From the NCBI GenBank assembly GCA_963970005.1, contig CAXAMN010022740.1, positions 390,377 to 454,376 of the forward strand: a stretch of 64,000 bases of DNA, written 5' to 3'. Shown here one piece after another: positions 24,013 to 36,204 of this stretch (position 1 is its first letter; each line of letters starts with the position of its first letter). Source of the DNA: Durusdinium trenchii. Its lineage: Eukaryota; Sar; Dinophyceae; Suessiales; Symbiodiniaceae. The position numbers were made by a program, and so were the translations under genes. The notes under the pieces were generated by a model. The model saw only the letters and a list, made by a program, of their open reading frames with translations. It had not been told where the DNA came from and searched no databases.

Positions 24013-24436
24013 TAATCATTCCTAGTTTGATGGGTGGGTTTAGAGTATACTCGGGTAGCTGCTAGCATTCACATCCTGCCTTCAACAGACCAGTAAAACA
24101 GTTAGAATCAACCTCATAGATACATCGCATCAACATTCCCCTCGCTGGGCGGCGGTTTGCTGTATCGTGAAAACGCCGAAGCAAAGAATCTGGAATTGGG
24201 CAAGCTTTCTTCCTGAATCACCTATAAGGATTATAAGGCCAAATTGCAGCCTGAGCGATGTTCTAAGTCGGATTACATGGATATTGCAGCCAGGCGTTCA
24301 GCTTGCACAGAATTCAACGAGATCATCAAATCTCACCCCACTTGCTTACCCGCGCTGGCTGTGCTCCCTTGGAAACTCACAGCAGCTGCTCGACCAACAT
24401 ACTCAGTCCCATTCTTTCAACCCAAACGATTTCTTG

Positions 24437-25925
24437 GGCCGGCTCACCTCCTCCGCGACACTTTGGTGCTGTGCATTCGCTGTGTTCGGCTGCTTGGGCG
24501 CCTGAAGGCATGCCGCATGCCCATTAAATGTGTGGGTGGAAGGGAATGTATCAACATGTGTTGGACTTGGACTTTTAAACATCATCTTAGAACTGGCTTT
24601 GGCCATGACTCATAGGATCTTAATCTTATCAGGGTTGCCTTTTTGATCGCATGATTCCAATATCCTTGAGAGCTGCTAAGGAGGCTTTGTTCCGCCTTCA
24701 CTTCAGTTCTGGTCGTCTGGAGCTGGGCATCCGACCTGAACATCTGTGATCTGCCGGGCCTGGTGCGATGCGCTCGGCTGTTTAGAGCGTCGATAAGGCC
24801 AAACATTGGGTCGAAAAGGGATGGCACATTGAATACAGTCCCTGAATTGCGCCGACCCGAAAGTGTAGATGTCTTTTGTGGTTCCCACTCATGGAAAGTA
24901 CGCCATCATTCCCACTTTCCATGTTTGTTGAATGATGTCAGTGCGACACACTTCACCAAGAGCTATGATAAACCAATGGTACCGAACACAAATGGCGAGG
25001 GAGGTATGTAGTACATGCAGATTTTGGCAGACTTGATTCGTGGCATCTTGCTTGGCCATTGGTGGCAATCCACTTGACTTGATGGGTGGCGCGATCAGAC
25101 GATGTCTGATCATGTTGCCAGTCAAACAAGCCCACGGTCGTTCGCGAAATCCTCACAAACACCACGGTCGTTCGCTCTCGGCGAGTTCGCTCGCTGCTCA
25201 CCCACGCGATTCCCATCCGGAGACAGCATGGTGGCGAGTTCGGGGGCCCAGTCTCCACCCGTGCGGCAGCTGGTCCTTGGGGGCCGCTTTGACTGCTCTC
25301 CCTTTGGGCTTTGCATGGCGCAGGTGATCCTGGAGCAGCACTGCGAGGCTGAGTACTGGTTCGGCAACGGTGACAGGTCGTTTTTGTGGACACTCAAGAG
25401 AAGTAGCCTGCTTGCTGCCGTCTTGACTAAGAGGAAATGTGTTGGGCAACCCTCGACATTGTGCCCGTGGTGTTCGCTATTTTTGAATACATTTGATGAT
25501 TTCAGGTATAGTTTGGGGTATCGAAAAGCATCGATTTCGGTATCGTTTTTACACGTCTGTTTTGGCCACAACAAATGAACTCGAGCTCGCTTAGTAGGAG
25601 CCATGGGATTGGAGACTCTGGCTGTCACAAAGCTGGCGCCAAAGGCAAGTAGGACCCAACACAAGGTACCAAATCTCTCTGGCATCGTTTTTCAGGGTTC
25701 CCATCGTTTTTACACAGGGGAACATAAGGAAACACATTCTTGGACTTTCCTAAAGAACTCTTCATCGCGTGTTTTGGCCCTTTTTTTAGATGCCGATGAT
25801 CGAGGTATGTCTGACGTCGCCGGGCCTGTTGGTGCACAGTCATTTGACCTTCAACTTTCTTCGAAAGCTCCTCCTGATCTAGCTTGCCTGATCTGGCTTC
25901 TCCGCCTGCTGCATGACAGTCGAGT
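24437..25925. repeat. Segmental duplication, left copy
   Basis: Three recognisable blocks lie in order: A (about 24,437-24,560, with CGCTGTGTTCGGCTGCTTG), B (about 25,270-25,336, with TTGACTGCTCTCCCTTTGG) and C (25,811-25,925, with CTGACGTCGCCGGGCCTGT). The same three blocks recur in the same order and orientation at 27,829-29,010. Sequence between blocks is not obviously conserved, so the duplication is old or the blocks are exons or functional cores of duplicated genes. Confidence 0.7.
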
Positions 25926-27555
25926 CAAGCGAACAACCAAAAGCCGAGCCAAGCAGTTTGCAACATCTTCGGCTGGAGACGGTCGCTTCATCAACAGCAC
26001 GAGTAACATGTTCCATGGCATTCAACCACAAAAGGCAGCCAACCAATCAACCAATCATTGACATTCGGAAAAAAGACAGCAGCCCAGACATTTCTCGACC
26101 CGCCAATTGTAATTAGGGGTCGCCTGGCTGGTTCTCCCCAGAAATTCATGGTTTTCCCGGGCGGGACTGCCCCAGCGCTTCCGTCCTTGGACTGCCCCAG
26201 CTGGATGGGCTTTCCTTGAAGACGGTGGGGGGTGTATGGCGGAGCCACAAAGCCATGGGGTCTCCATGTCCCTGAGGTTTCGTCTTGGGTGTGCGTGAGA
26301 CTATGACTATGAGAATTAAAGGAGTTGGCCAACCAGCACACCTTTTTGAAGAGAGATGGGCACAAGAGCTACGATCGAGACGTGGTATCAAAACCATTCA
26401 AAACCTCAACCTTTCTCTCTGTGGTAGGTTCCAAACGGTTTTACAGAAATTGTGGATTCCAATATTATTCCATGGTAACCAAGCGGAATCTACTACTACA
26501 GTCCAAACATCTGACAACATGATTGTAACATGATACAAAATTCTAGTATTGTTCCTTTTGGATCCTATGGTATTCATGTCGTATGTCCGACGCCTATAGG
26601 CGTTCTTATTTAGCTTCCTGGACGAATGCTCCCTAAACAACGAGCCCAAACAAGCGGCTAGTTCAACAACAATAGATGATCATCAAACTTTCCACGGCCT
26701 CAGCTGTTCAACCATCCATCCTTTGCCCTCCTTTCTGGAGGGAAAAACCGTTGCTGAGGTTTCCCAACTCCTCGCTGCTGGAGGATTCTCCATCCTCATC
26801 ACCTCAAAGCGAATCCCTCACCGCCAGGCTGAGCTGTCTGAGACTCCCTCATGGGTTTCATCCAGCTCCAGGGGGTGGAACCCCTGGGGGTGGGACACCC
26901 TTGAGCAGAGGCCTATGGTGCCACTGGTATGGCCTTACTAGGTACTCTCTACTTAGCGTCCACTCAATAACCATTCGCAGCCGCAGTAGCAACCTGGGGA
27001 AGCCTTACTAAGCAAATACACCTTCTAGAGGAAGCTGATAAGGCCTTCCTAAGCTCTTACTAAGTCTGTTGTGAAAACATCAACACATCACAAAAAACAA
27101 GCCAACTTCGCACTATGCAATTCTCAGGGGGGTACCACCCCTAAAAGTCCACCCCCTATGGCTCCATAGTGGGTTCTGGTTCTTGTCCTAGAGTCATGTT
27201 AGCTTGAGACTTGAGACATGTGCCTCTTTGAGATGCACTCCACAAAAAAATGCAAACAAACAAACCTCGCACATTGACATCTTCTCCCAAAATTCACCCA
27301 CAAGGACGAGTCAGTACTTGCTAAGCATGTATACTTCTTGCTGTTTCCATGTGTGAAGGTAAATCAACAACAGCCAAAAAATAAAAAACACACACATCAA
27401 CCCACAATAACAGGTATATCCACAGGTTCACATCCACAGGTTTCTCTTTCACATCCACAGGTTCGCACAATGAGGCCGGATCGCTCGGCTCCGCACTGTA
27501 GTAAGAGTACTCGGACGAGGACTCCTAGAAATCGAAGCAGTCTGAAGCTCCCTGA

Positions 27556-27691
27556 ACTTGAACCAGCTCGTTCGCGAAATTGGTCCGCAAGTGGTCAAAT
27601 ATGGTCAAATGGTGCTGTGTTGTACTTGAACCAGCTCGTTCGCGAAATTGGTCCGCAAGTGGTCAAATATGGTCAAATGGTGCTGTGTTGT
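27556..27691. repeat. Exact 68-bp tandem duplication
   Basis: Two copies of a 68-bp unit starting ACTTGAACCAGCTCGTTCGC (27,556-27,623 and 27,624-27,691) are identical base for base. This implies a very recent duplication or an assembly artefact. Confidence 0.95.
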
Positions 27692-27828
27692 TCCCACACA
27701 TCGAAATGTCGGGGAGCGGGATCAGGAGCTGTGGATGGTAAAACTGCGTTCCTTCCAAGAGAAATGAACCATGTTGGAGCCCTGACCAGCGAAACTCTGC
27801 GAGCGCAACTGGGTCCACAGTGTCAGCG

Positions 27829-29010
27829 AGCGCCTCCTCCGGCAGGCTTGGATGCTGTGGGTTCGCCGTGTTTGGCTGCTTGCGCACCTGGCATGCTGAC
27901 GCAAATGTGTGGATGCAAGGCATCGAGATAAGCATCGAGATCAGCAACATGCAGCAAATGTTTGTCTTGCGAGGGCTTGTGGCTGGCACCCCTGGTTGAG
28001 AATTGTAGGTGCACTTGTTTGGAATCGTCCGCGGGGAAGGCCCTTTAGCTACAAGTAAGGCAATATCCCCTTTGCTCGTCGTCGGTGTTCATGAGGCACT
28101 TATGTCGAGTCAACATGGGCATTTACAGGGCCACATCGCCCCAAGATCATCCAGATTGAACGCCCAAACTGAAAGATTCGTCTACAAACCACTGGTTACC
28201 TGGTTGGCTTCAAAAAGCCTGGCACTGGCTCCAGGTTTGATGCCAAGGCCTGGCTCCACGATTCTGTGACGACGACCTGCCTCCACATCTGTCATCCTTG
28301 GCCGCTTGGCCTGGCATGTGGCTGCCGAACTGAGTTCACGGACCCTCTCCTCGGCCTCCCCTCTGAACGACCAAACTGCTGAACACACCAGCAGTACTCA
28401 CTACTCAGTATAGTGAGTTTGATAAATCCACGACAGACTAAACACATTTCACCGGCGGAGTCCGTGTAGAGGCCAAACCAGCAACCGGGATCTGACGCAC
28501 ACCTGGGTACACATGCCCACACCTACCGCTGCAAACCCACACCCGATTCCATAAACATGCAACCTGGAAAACATGGACGTTTCCGGATATTTCCTGTCAC
28601 GCCGAGTGGTGTTTTCGAGGTTTGGTCTCTTGGGGCCCCAGTGGTGTGCGGAACCGTGACAGGCGCCGTACCAGCCTGGGGGGCAGCTTTAACTGCTCTC
28701 CCTTTTGGCTTTGGGCGGTGATCCTGGACTTGCGGAGCGCGAGGCGAAGCTGGTAGCCAAGCTGCAAACGTAAGTACCCATCGAGCCCGAATCGGATTCA
28801 CGAGACGTGAATGGTCTACCCTGCTCGACCATAGCCCTATCTGCGGGAGTTCTGTATGCAAAAGTGGGAAACATCTATAGAATTTCATGACGCAGTTTCA
28901 TCTGACGTCGCCGGGCCTGTCGGTGCATAGGCGTTTGATCATCCATTTTCTTCGAAAGCTCCTCTTGGTCTAGCTTGCCTGATCTGGCTTCTCTGCCTGC
29001 ACGAGATCAA
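27829..29010. repeat. Segmental duplication, right copy
   Basis: Blocks A', B' and C' begin near 27,829, 28,673 and 28,902 and match the left copy starting at 24,437. The offsets (about 3.39, 3.40 and 3.09 kb) show that about 0.3 kb was lost or gained between B and C. Block C' keeps CTAGCTTGCCTGATCTGGCT exactly. Confidence 0.7.
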
Positions 29011-30261
29011 AACGCTGGCGGCTGACCAAAAACCGCAGTCAACCGATCCGAAGCGGGCTCTGAACCGATCCAACGGACAAATCAGCACCTTTCCCCACAA
29101 ACGGAGCTATTGTGACGTTGAACGTCTCTCGGTCGCTCGGTCTAAAGATCTGGATTTCGTCGGCTCGACACGCCAAACCGACCAGAACGGGGTCCTCGGA
29201 TTGCAGCCTTTGGACGGGCTTTCCTCACAGGTCTGCAAACAAGGTCCGCCTAGAGCTGCACCTACCCGACCAAGCGGAAACAATATTCAGAAAACATTAT
29301 ATAACATCACATTCAAAAGCTACACTGCCGCACAAAAAGAGACACGAAACAAGAACAGCTCATAACATCTCATAACAGTTCCATGTTTCACGGGCCTTTG
29401 CTTGGATGTTGGACTCTAACTTCCAAGTGTCACACAAAAGGATCCATCATGATCCATCAAAGCTATCCTATGCTATCCCTATGCTATGCCTACAGCTTGG
29501 TTTCCGCCAAGTCCTCCGTCTGTTTCGGCCTCACGTTTCGGCGCTTTTTGTCTCGGGCCCCGGCGCTTTGGCGGTCTTCAAGGCCGCCTCGTAGCGCTTC
29601 TCCCGCGCCGTGCGCGGCCTTGAAGAGCGTCCCACAGGGCTACGGGAAAGAAATGCAAAGATGTAGCATATCGTGCCAATAACTCAGCGTGGTAGATATT
29701 ATGTAGCACTCTATATTAGCACTCTTCAATTCAGTTAAACTCATATAAAGCCACCCCCCATATGAAGAATCTGGAGGGGGTGATGAATCAAGAGTGTACA
29801 TTAAAGACCCTACTATCCCCCTCTTGAAGGGGACATTCCTGGACACGTCCAGGTCCTAGGTCGTCTCTAGGCCGCCGTATTTGGGCTTGGTCAGTCATCG
29901 GTGCTGCTCGGTCGCCTCAGCCTCATCTCACCGTCCTCTCTGCGTCGACCTGCGGAGCACGAGATCACCCATCGCCTCTTTAGGCCAAGTTCAATTGCAC
30001 TTAGTGCAATCTATGCTGAAATAGTCGTTTGCTTTCGGTCAAACGAGTGGTCAAAACTGCAAAACAAACCACCTTCCATGCATGCATCGTCTGGGCTGGA
30101 TCGCGACTCTGACAAAATACACATGTTTGCGCACGCTCAAGTCTTGTGTATTGCGATCGCAGGGTGGTGCCCGCCAGAATGCACAAACAAACCGGGCTTC
30201 GGGGCATGAAAGCCTGCGACAGCCTGCGACGAGGTCGCCCGTTCGGGACATGTAAAATCGT

Positions 30262-33196
30262 CTAAACAAACCACGGGCCACGGCCAAACAGGTGCACGGG
30301 GGTGTGATGCACAAAGTGCCAAATGAGGATACCAATCCAACGGTCGCGGCACTCGTCGATCTTGGTGGTTTCAATGATCTCCTGGACGAGACTAATCACT
30401 GGTCAATTGGGAGAACATGGGATAAATTGTAAATCCATTTATCTAGACATATTACAGTAAAACAAACATAGCGCTGTAAGATACATGTTCAACATGTTCT
30501 ACATCCAAACAAACACCAGTGAGTCTCATGAAACTCTCAACTCCAATCTAGCGGTTTGGCCGGTATTTTGGCCGGCTTAAAGACCAAACCAAACACCGGT
30601 CGATCACCGGTAATCTCCTTCTGCAACGCCGCGGGGATCCACCAGTTCACCATGTAGCCCGAGTTCTTGTTCTCATTGGCCGCGGCCACGAAGCAAGCAT
30701 CGTGAGGTCCCAGGCTCGTGGCGAACATGCCGGCACCCCATGGCCACCAGGTGACCACCAACCTGGTCATGGCCACCAGGTGACCACAATTCGGAGGTGC
30801 CAAAGATTTGGAATCCGTGGATGACTACCACCACATGTTCGTCGTCACTTTCTTTGTGCATGTAAAAGTAAGAGCTTGCATATGAACTACACATTCCTAT
30901 ATACATATATGTACTGTGCATGTTGTGCGTTGCGCTCATGTTCTAGGCATCTCCGGATTCTACATTGTTCAAGTACACTCTACATGTTTGTCTCCATTGA
31001 TTTTGAAGAAGTGGTGGTCACCGTTCACCATCCTCCGGGCCAAGCAACTTGTTCTTTTGGCCGTTCTCCATCTTCATAACGTTCAAGCAAGCATGGTAGG
31101 CCTGCTCCTCTCCTGGGTATGAGATCTTGGGCACTGGAGGCATCTCCCACTTGCCCGGCTCACCGATGCAGCCATAATTGCAGTCACCCACCGCATAGAT
31201 CGTGCCATCAGCCCAAACACCCCCGCCCAGGGACGGCTTCCTTGGATACTGAACCGAGCATGCCCATAGATTCCCCAGAAACATGAAGGACTCACTCAAT
31301 GCAGAAAACATGAGACGAAACTCTGAATCACTGAATCACCAACTCTGAATCACTGACCAGCCAATTTCGCCAGGTGTCTGGGTCACTTGGAGATGTTTGT
31401 TGAAATGAATCCAACCACCTCCTCCGGGGCCCTTGTCCGAGAGCGTCTCAGCTGGCATGAAATAGTTCGAGGCCTTCACTCCGATGCACACGTAGATCTC
31501 GTCCGCACCATTGGGGAGCTCGATTTGCTTCCAGAACTCCGGGTTCTTGGGGTCATACTTGCCTGGGCGACCGGGGTCGAAGGTCTGGTGATGTCTTGGA
31601 TCCATGGGCAGCTGCTATCATTGAGGAAGGGAAAATAGGGACAAACACATGATCCAAACTCGCCCAGCTGCAATTGTAGAACTCCTTGATGCCGCAAGCT
31701 GCCATATAATCTGAGCAGTAGTCAGCAGCACCATCCGGCAGAGGCCCCAAGCATCGAGGAAGGAAATCGATGATGGTGATCTTCAAGTTCCTTAGACGTT
31801 GCGCCAAGCAAGCCCAAACACAAAGCAAAGGACGCATGACCAACATATTCTCTCTGAATTTCCTGTCCATTTCAGGGACCATTTCGCCAACTCTTCGAAA
31901 GTCGAAAAGAACCGATCTAAAAGGCCCAGGCTTCGGAAAGAAGTGCTCCAGTTCTGTGGCCCACTCCACTCCGATGAAGCCCGCACCCACAATCAAGACC
32001 GTGGCCTGCAGCTGTAGGGGTTGCTTGTTCATACAGTTCGCAATCTAGACGGTTGATGAATCAACTCATATGAAAAAAATCTGATCCAAATGGATCCATC
32101 ATGAATACATATATATATATGATTATATATGTATATATCCCATGCACTCCATGGAATATATGCCTACATTGACCCCCAAACCACCCCAATGTAGGCAAAT
32201 GTGGCATACATGGAGCGTCTGGGTATATCATGATGATATAGTTTCTCACCCATACTCGAAAGGTCCAAAACAGAAACCAACACCGGTGCCGTCTGATCCC
32301 CAAAGCAGGCCTGCTTCTTGTTGAGGTCCGTGAGCTTCTGGTACTCCTCCAAAACATGACGACGACGCCCCTCCAGGTAGCGCTCATCGATGTGCTTCCA
32401 ATCGGAATGGCCTCGGGCCTCCTCGTGGACCGTGGGGAACCACAAGGACTCGCCCATGGGCTTGAAGGGGCCGAAGTTGCAGCCGGAGCAAATGATGCAA
32501 TAGTCGAAGCCAACCTCATCGATGTTGTTGGAGAACATGGTCTTGATACTGGCAGTCTTCCTTGGAGTTGGCGATGAGTTAGAAGGAGACCAAACGGAAT
32601 ATGCATACTGTATGCGAACATACATGCACGCACATGCACCTATGATCACCTATGCGCATCATCTACATTACAATCTCTAAGAAAAGTTTCATGGTGTTTC
32701 ATTGCAAGATGCAAAAAGCAACTTCCACCCATGAGACAAGCACATCCACCGGTCTTATGTTTTACACATGTTATGTGGTCACGCTTCCTGGCTCCATTGA
32801 GCTCCTTGACTTCTCCCCAAATGAACTTCACGCCCATCTTGCGCTCGTAGACCGGTTGCAAGGTGAAGGTCAAAGAGTCTAAATGGGCCGGCCGGACAAA
32901 AGCCCGCAAGACGCCTGGAGTGTACTCGAAGTACTCCTAGCGTCTTGCTGTCCACCAAGAACAAATGCAGGAAAAAAAACCATGGGAACGCACAAAAGAT
33001 CATGAAAACTTCATTTATCCCAATTCACTGCCTTTCCTTGTCTCTTCCGTTCTTTCTCGAACTACTCTCAGTAAGAACACTCCTTGCAGTCCACCACCGT
33101 GACGTAGAACTGCTTCTTGAGCTCACGAGCGCAAAAGTTTCCCGTGAACTGGCCACCGATGAGAAGGACCTTCTTCTTGGCTCCGGGGGCTGGCAT
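30262..33196 (-). CDS. NDH-2/FSP1-type FAD- and NAD(P)-dependent oxidoreductase (9 exons, 442 aa)
   Basis: The predicted flavoenzyme moves electrons from NAD(P)H, probably to a quinone; the acceptor and location are not shown by the sequence. Deduced exons are 33,196-33,083; 32,936-32,788; 32,548-32,311; 32,005-31,932; 31,790-31,672; 31,562-31,387; 31,248-31,055; 30,762-30,618; 30,381-30,262. Their phases join into one 442-codon frame. The FAD-binding start reads KKVLLIGGQFTGNF. Next come EYFEYTPGVLRAFVRP, the NAD(P)-binding VLIVGAGFIGVEWATELE near residue 170, IYAVGDCN (the second FAD contact typical of the family) and WWPWGAGMFATSLGPHD near the end. Length fits the family. Only one of the eight introns needs a GT donor; three need GC and four GA. 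No transit peptide is obvious. The ATG follows a pyrimidine tract and AG that could accept a spliced leader. Closest alternative: another AIF-like oxidoreductase. Confidence 0.9.
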
Positions 33197-33198
33197 GG

Positions 33199-33210
33199 CT
33201 GAAAAAGGGG
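33199..33210 (-). promoter_or_regulatory. Possible spliced-leader or intron acceptor just before the oxidoreductase ATG
   Basis: On the minus strand CCCCTTTTTCAG ends three bases before the start ATG at 33,196. Dinoflagellate mRNAs receive a trans-spliced leader at such AG sites, so this may be the mature 5' end of the message. It could equally be the 3' end of a 5'-UTR intron. Confidence 0.45.
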
Positions 33211-35056
33211 ACGGAAAAGGCGGCCGTCAAGAGAATCAACGTCTTGAACCAATGAACTGAGCAAAAAAGGTCACATGCTCAGAGTGTGACCTCCCAAACT
33301 CTGTCGTTGCAAATCTTCACTCTTGATGGCCTTTTAATGGAGGTGCGGAAGTGGAACCTGGCAGCCAAACATGATGGACTCTGGATCCTGATTCCAAAGC
33401 CTTCTACACCCTTGCCAACAAAACTTCCTGGTGGATCTTGGTGGTGCGGCTACTATGACTACTGGGCTCAGAATGGCGGCCTCCACGCGAGCCGTGGAGG
33501 GGTCGAAGGGACGTCTCAGCGAGCTCGCCGGAGCGGTGACCTGGAGGCCGTTCCGAGGGCGAAAGCAAGAAGGTTGATGGTTGACTTGGATCGTTTCGGG
33601 GAAGACGTGTCACGTCATTAGTTTAGTGGGACCCTGGCTCTGAACCATGCCCTGTCAGGTTTAGGTTTGAAAAAGGATCTTCCTTGACAAAACCCCACGC
33701 CAACTCATCAATTCAGGGGCGGCATCGTGCCGTGGAGAGATCGAGTACCTTGGGAGGTGTAACAGGGCCACCAACCATGTCTGGTCTCTGGAGAAAGCTG
33801 TCCGTCAGCAAAGAGCTCCCAACTCTCCAACGTTGGTATCAGCTCAGGAGAATCCATTGTTCTTGGGAGAACGCAGAGAACGCTGCTTTCTGTGCTCCTA
33901 CTAGTAGCACAACGACTGCGACTGCAGCGAAGCTCGTGCCTCCCCGCGGTCTGTGACGAGGCACCTGGAGGTAACTCTTTGGACATCGGAAACCCTTCGC
34001 CAGTTTACTCCACATATTCCATGTCTGGAAAGGACTTCCAAAACTCTTTGCTGACGACGTGGGAGAACTCGGCTCTGGAAAAGGAGGATGCAACCCCTGC
34101 TGCAAGCCAAACTCAGCTGCCTGTCTTCAGAATAGCACAAATCCAGCCGGACCACCCATAGCATCTACGCGGCACATCGACCGAGCATATCGTTACACAA
34201 GAACTCGACCGGCTACTCCGCCGGCGTCCGAGCAAACCGCATGCCCCACCGCCTCCGACCACTGCACCACACGTCGGTCTTCGTGGGGCCGTCCCCTGCG
34301 ATCTACCGAGGGTCGCCGTCCTCTTCGACCTGAGGGTTGGCGCACGGAGGTGGGTAGGAACTGGGTGGGTGGAGCCTGCCACAAAGAGAACGAACAGGTT
34401 TAACTTTCAAAGGGGCATCTCCAACTTTTGGGGAGCCGGACCAGGACTGCATCTGGAATGGGTCAGGAGTGATAAAACAAACACACGTGAGCCGACCAGG
34501 TCCATCAACAAATTGCTTCTGATACCTTTATAACATTTTGATAGTGATGATCTGGCCAAAGGGCGCCTGCAAGTAGCAAATAATTAGCAACCCTTTCCTG
34601 AGTGTCCCTGCGAAGATTGACCCAGGACTCAATTCAAGCCCAAAACCAAGGACCCCAAATAAAGCCATTCATAGTCCCTTGATATCTCCAAACTCTTCGG
34701 AAAACTGGGGTTCCCATGGGTTCCTGGGTTTAAATTTGCCACCGAAGACACACCCAGCGTTGCTCCGTTCCATCGTTCGCTGAGATGCCCCAACGCTCGC
34801 GCTCACGCGAAGATGGACGGTCTTCATCCCGTCGCGCGCGCCGCATCCGATACTTGACCTGAGTTGGCCATAGGTACTAGGAACAAGAAGCTACTAGGAG
34901 CAAAGGGTTTATCAGATTTGGTAGTGGGTCAACACAGGAACTGGGTTGACGCACTGAAAATGAACAGAATAGACTACCAGGAAGGTCAACCTACCAACGA
35001 CTAGGGGTCCGGGTTTTACCGACAGCCACTTCTCAAGGGGAGTCCCCAAAAATACC

Positions 35057-35094
35057 CCTGGCTCCACCAGTGCCGTGGCACTGGTGGAGCCAGG
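35057..35094. repeat. 38-nt hairpin with perfect 18-bp stem
   Basis: CCTGGCTCCACCAGTGCC and GGCACTGGTGGAGCCAGG are exact reverse complements separated by only GT. Such a long perfect stem is rare by chance. It is followed by GGTGGGTGTTTGG and has no T-run, so it is not a bacterial-style terminator. Confidence 0.9.
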
Positions 35095-35327
35095 TGGGTG
35101 TTTGGTTGCAACCAGAGTTGTCTCACACAAACGACTTATCTAAGGGTCGTAAGTAAGTGGAGTAGGCGAGCAGGTGTGTAGCAAAAGCAAAAAACTGCTA
35201 TCCTAAAATGTGACTATAGCGACTAAAGTTCAAAAACCAAGCCCAAAGAAACCCGAAAGAAGTCCCTATAGTAAGTGGGATACCTTTTTTGTTCCCTCCC
35301 TTTGTCACTGTCTCGCTCGCGCAGAAG

Positions 35328-35535
35328 CAAAAAGCAAAAGCAGAAAGCAGAAGCAAGAACAGAAGCAAAAAGCAAAAGCAAAAGCAGAAGCAACAGCAGA
35401 AACAAAGGCAGGAAACAAAAAGCAAAAGCAAAAGGAAAAGCAAAAAGCAAAAGCAAATGCAGAAGCAATAGCAACAAGCAAAAAGTTGAAGCAAAAGCAG
35501 AAGTAGAAGCAAAAAGCAAAAAGCAAAAGCTTAAA
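35328..35535. repeat. AAGCA/GCAGAA minisatellite
   Basis: About 200 bp consist of irregular units such as AAGCAAAAGC, AAGCAGAAGC and AACAAAAAGC. The plus strand is purine-rich and the minus strand encodes runs of Phe, Leu, Cys and Ser. A weaker related tract (AAGCAAGAAAAGC) is seen at about 38,980-39,105. Confidence 0.9.
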
Positions 35536-36052
35536 AGCAGTAGGGGAAAAAAAAGCGAAAAACGAGTCCAAGAGAAATATGCCTTTCTGTGTGGCAAATG
35601 AAAAGCCCTATATACATTATGAATATATAAGTTGATACAATATGACCCTATATGACAAGATGATACCCTATTATATGACAATCTGTTACAAACCGATACC
35701 AGTATGCAATCACACTTTTCCGGCCGCCATTGCACTGCATTGTTGCAAAACTCAGCTTTGGAGTTCGGCCCTGGGCAGCCTCGAGGCGCGCTGCGTCGAG
35801 GCTGAACCGTCGTTTTGGGGGTGCGAATGTAAAAAATAATGTCTTTGGGGCCATGAATGATTTTTCTTTTCATTCGACAGTCCATTCCAATAGTTTCAAT
35901 ATCATCAACACCACGTCTGGACTTTTTGCTGCGGCCATCTTCTGAATGCTGACACGCTCCTTGTTTTTCATATGACGGATAAACATCCAAGCTGGTCATG
36001 ACTTGTGTGTGAGGCATCCCTGAAAAACCTTCGGCGTTAGCTCACCATGACA

Positions 36053-36204
36053 CGTTCCGCGCCCAGTCCTCCTGGGCTGTGAGCGGACCCAGGCAAGAAT
36101 CTGCCCGCGGAGCTCTGGAAGGCGCCAAGTCTCCTCCAATTCGAGCGCCTGGAAGACAGCAAACTCCGTTGGGAGCGGAGGAAGGCGGGTCATGATGCTG
36201 GTCA
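36053..36204 (-). CDS. Probable single exon of an unrecognised gene
   Basis: On the minus strand a segment bounded by CCAG on the left and GTGAGC on the right is open in two frames. The better frame reads LPTEFAVFQALELEETWRLP and continues RGQILAWVRSQ; the alternative ends TAQEDWARNVSW. Higher GC than its surroundings and good splice-like borders support coding. The parent gene and its other exons were not found. Confidence 0.35.

Larger units (their letters stand above)
22303..30261. other. Gene-poor segment with diverged segmental duplication
   Basis: No gene is supported over nearly 8 kb. The main content is two diverged copies of one segment (24,437-25,925 and 27,829-29,010) and a block near 23,098-23,150 that recurs at 26,764-26,815 (CTGGAGGATTCTCCATCCTC). 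Several open frames overlap these blocks on both strands, including short basic minus-strand frames near 25,270 and 28,690, but none resembles a known family. Smaller repeats are listed separately. Confidence 0.5.
33211..36052. other. Unresolved intergenic DNA
   Basis: No gene is supported. A plus-strand frame around 34,180-34,400 (reading QELDRLLRRRPSKPHAPPPP) is open but unrecognised, and both other strands are open too, as expected of GC-rich sequence. The stretch contains the 38-nt palindrome at 35,057 and the AAGCA minisatellite at 35,328. A 264-codon minus-strand frame running through the minisatellite is an artefact of its composition. Confidence 0.5.

Noticed and set aside
22303-30261. 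Retrotransposon or virus-derived open reading frames
   Set aside because: No reverse transcriptase, integrase, protease or transposase motif was seen in any frame, and no long terminal repeats bound the duplicated blocks.
35057-35094. Bacterial-type intrinsic terminator
   Set aside because: The stem is not followed by a T-run and the surrounding genome is eukaryotic.
35223-36017. 264-codon minus-strand open frame
   Set aside because: Its C-terminal half is translated minisatellite (runs of Phe, Leu and Cys), and the rest lacks any motif. The low-complexity tract simply contains few stop codons.
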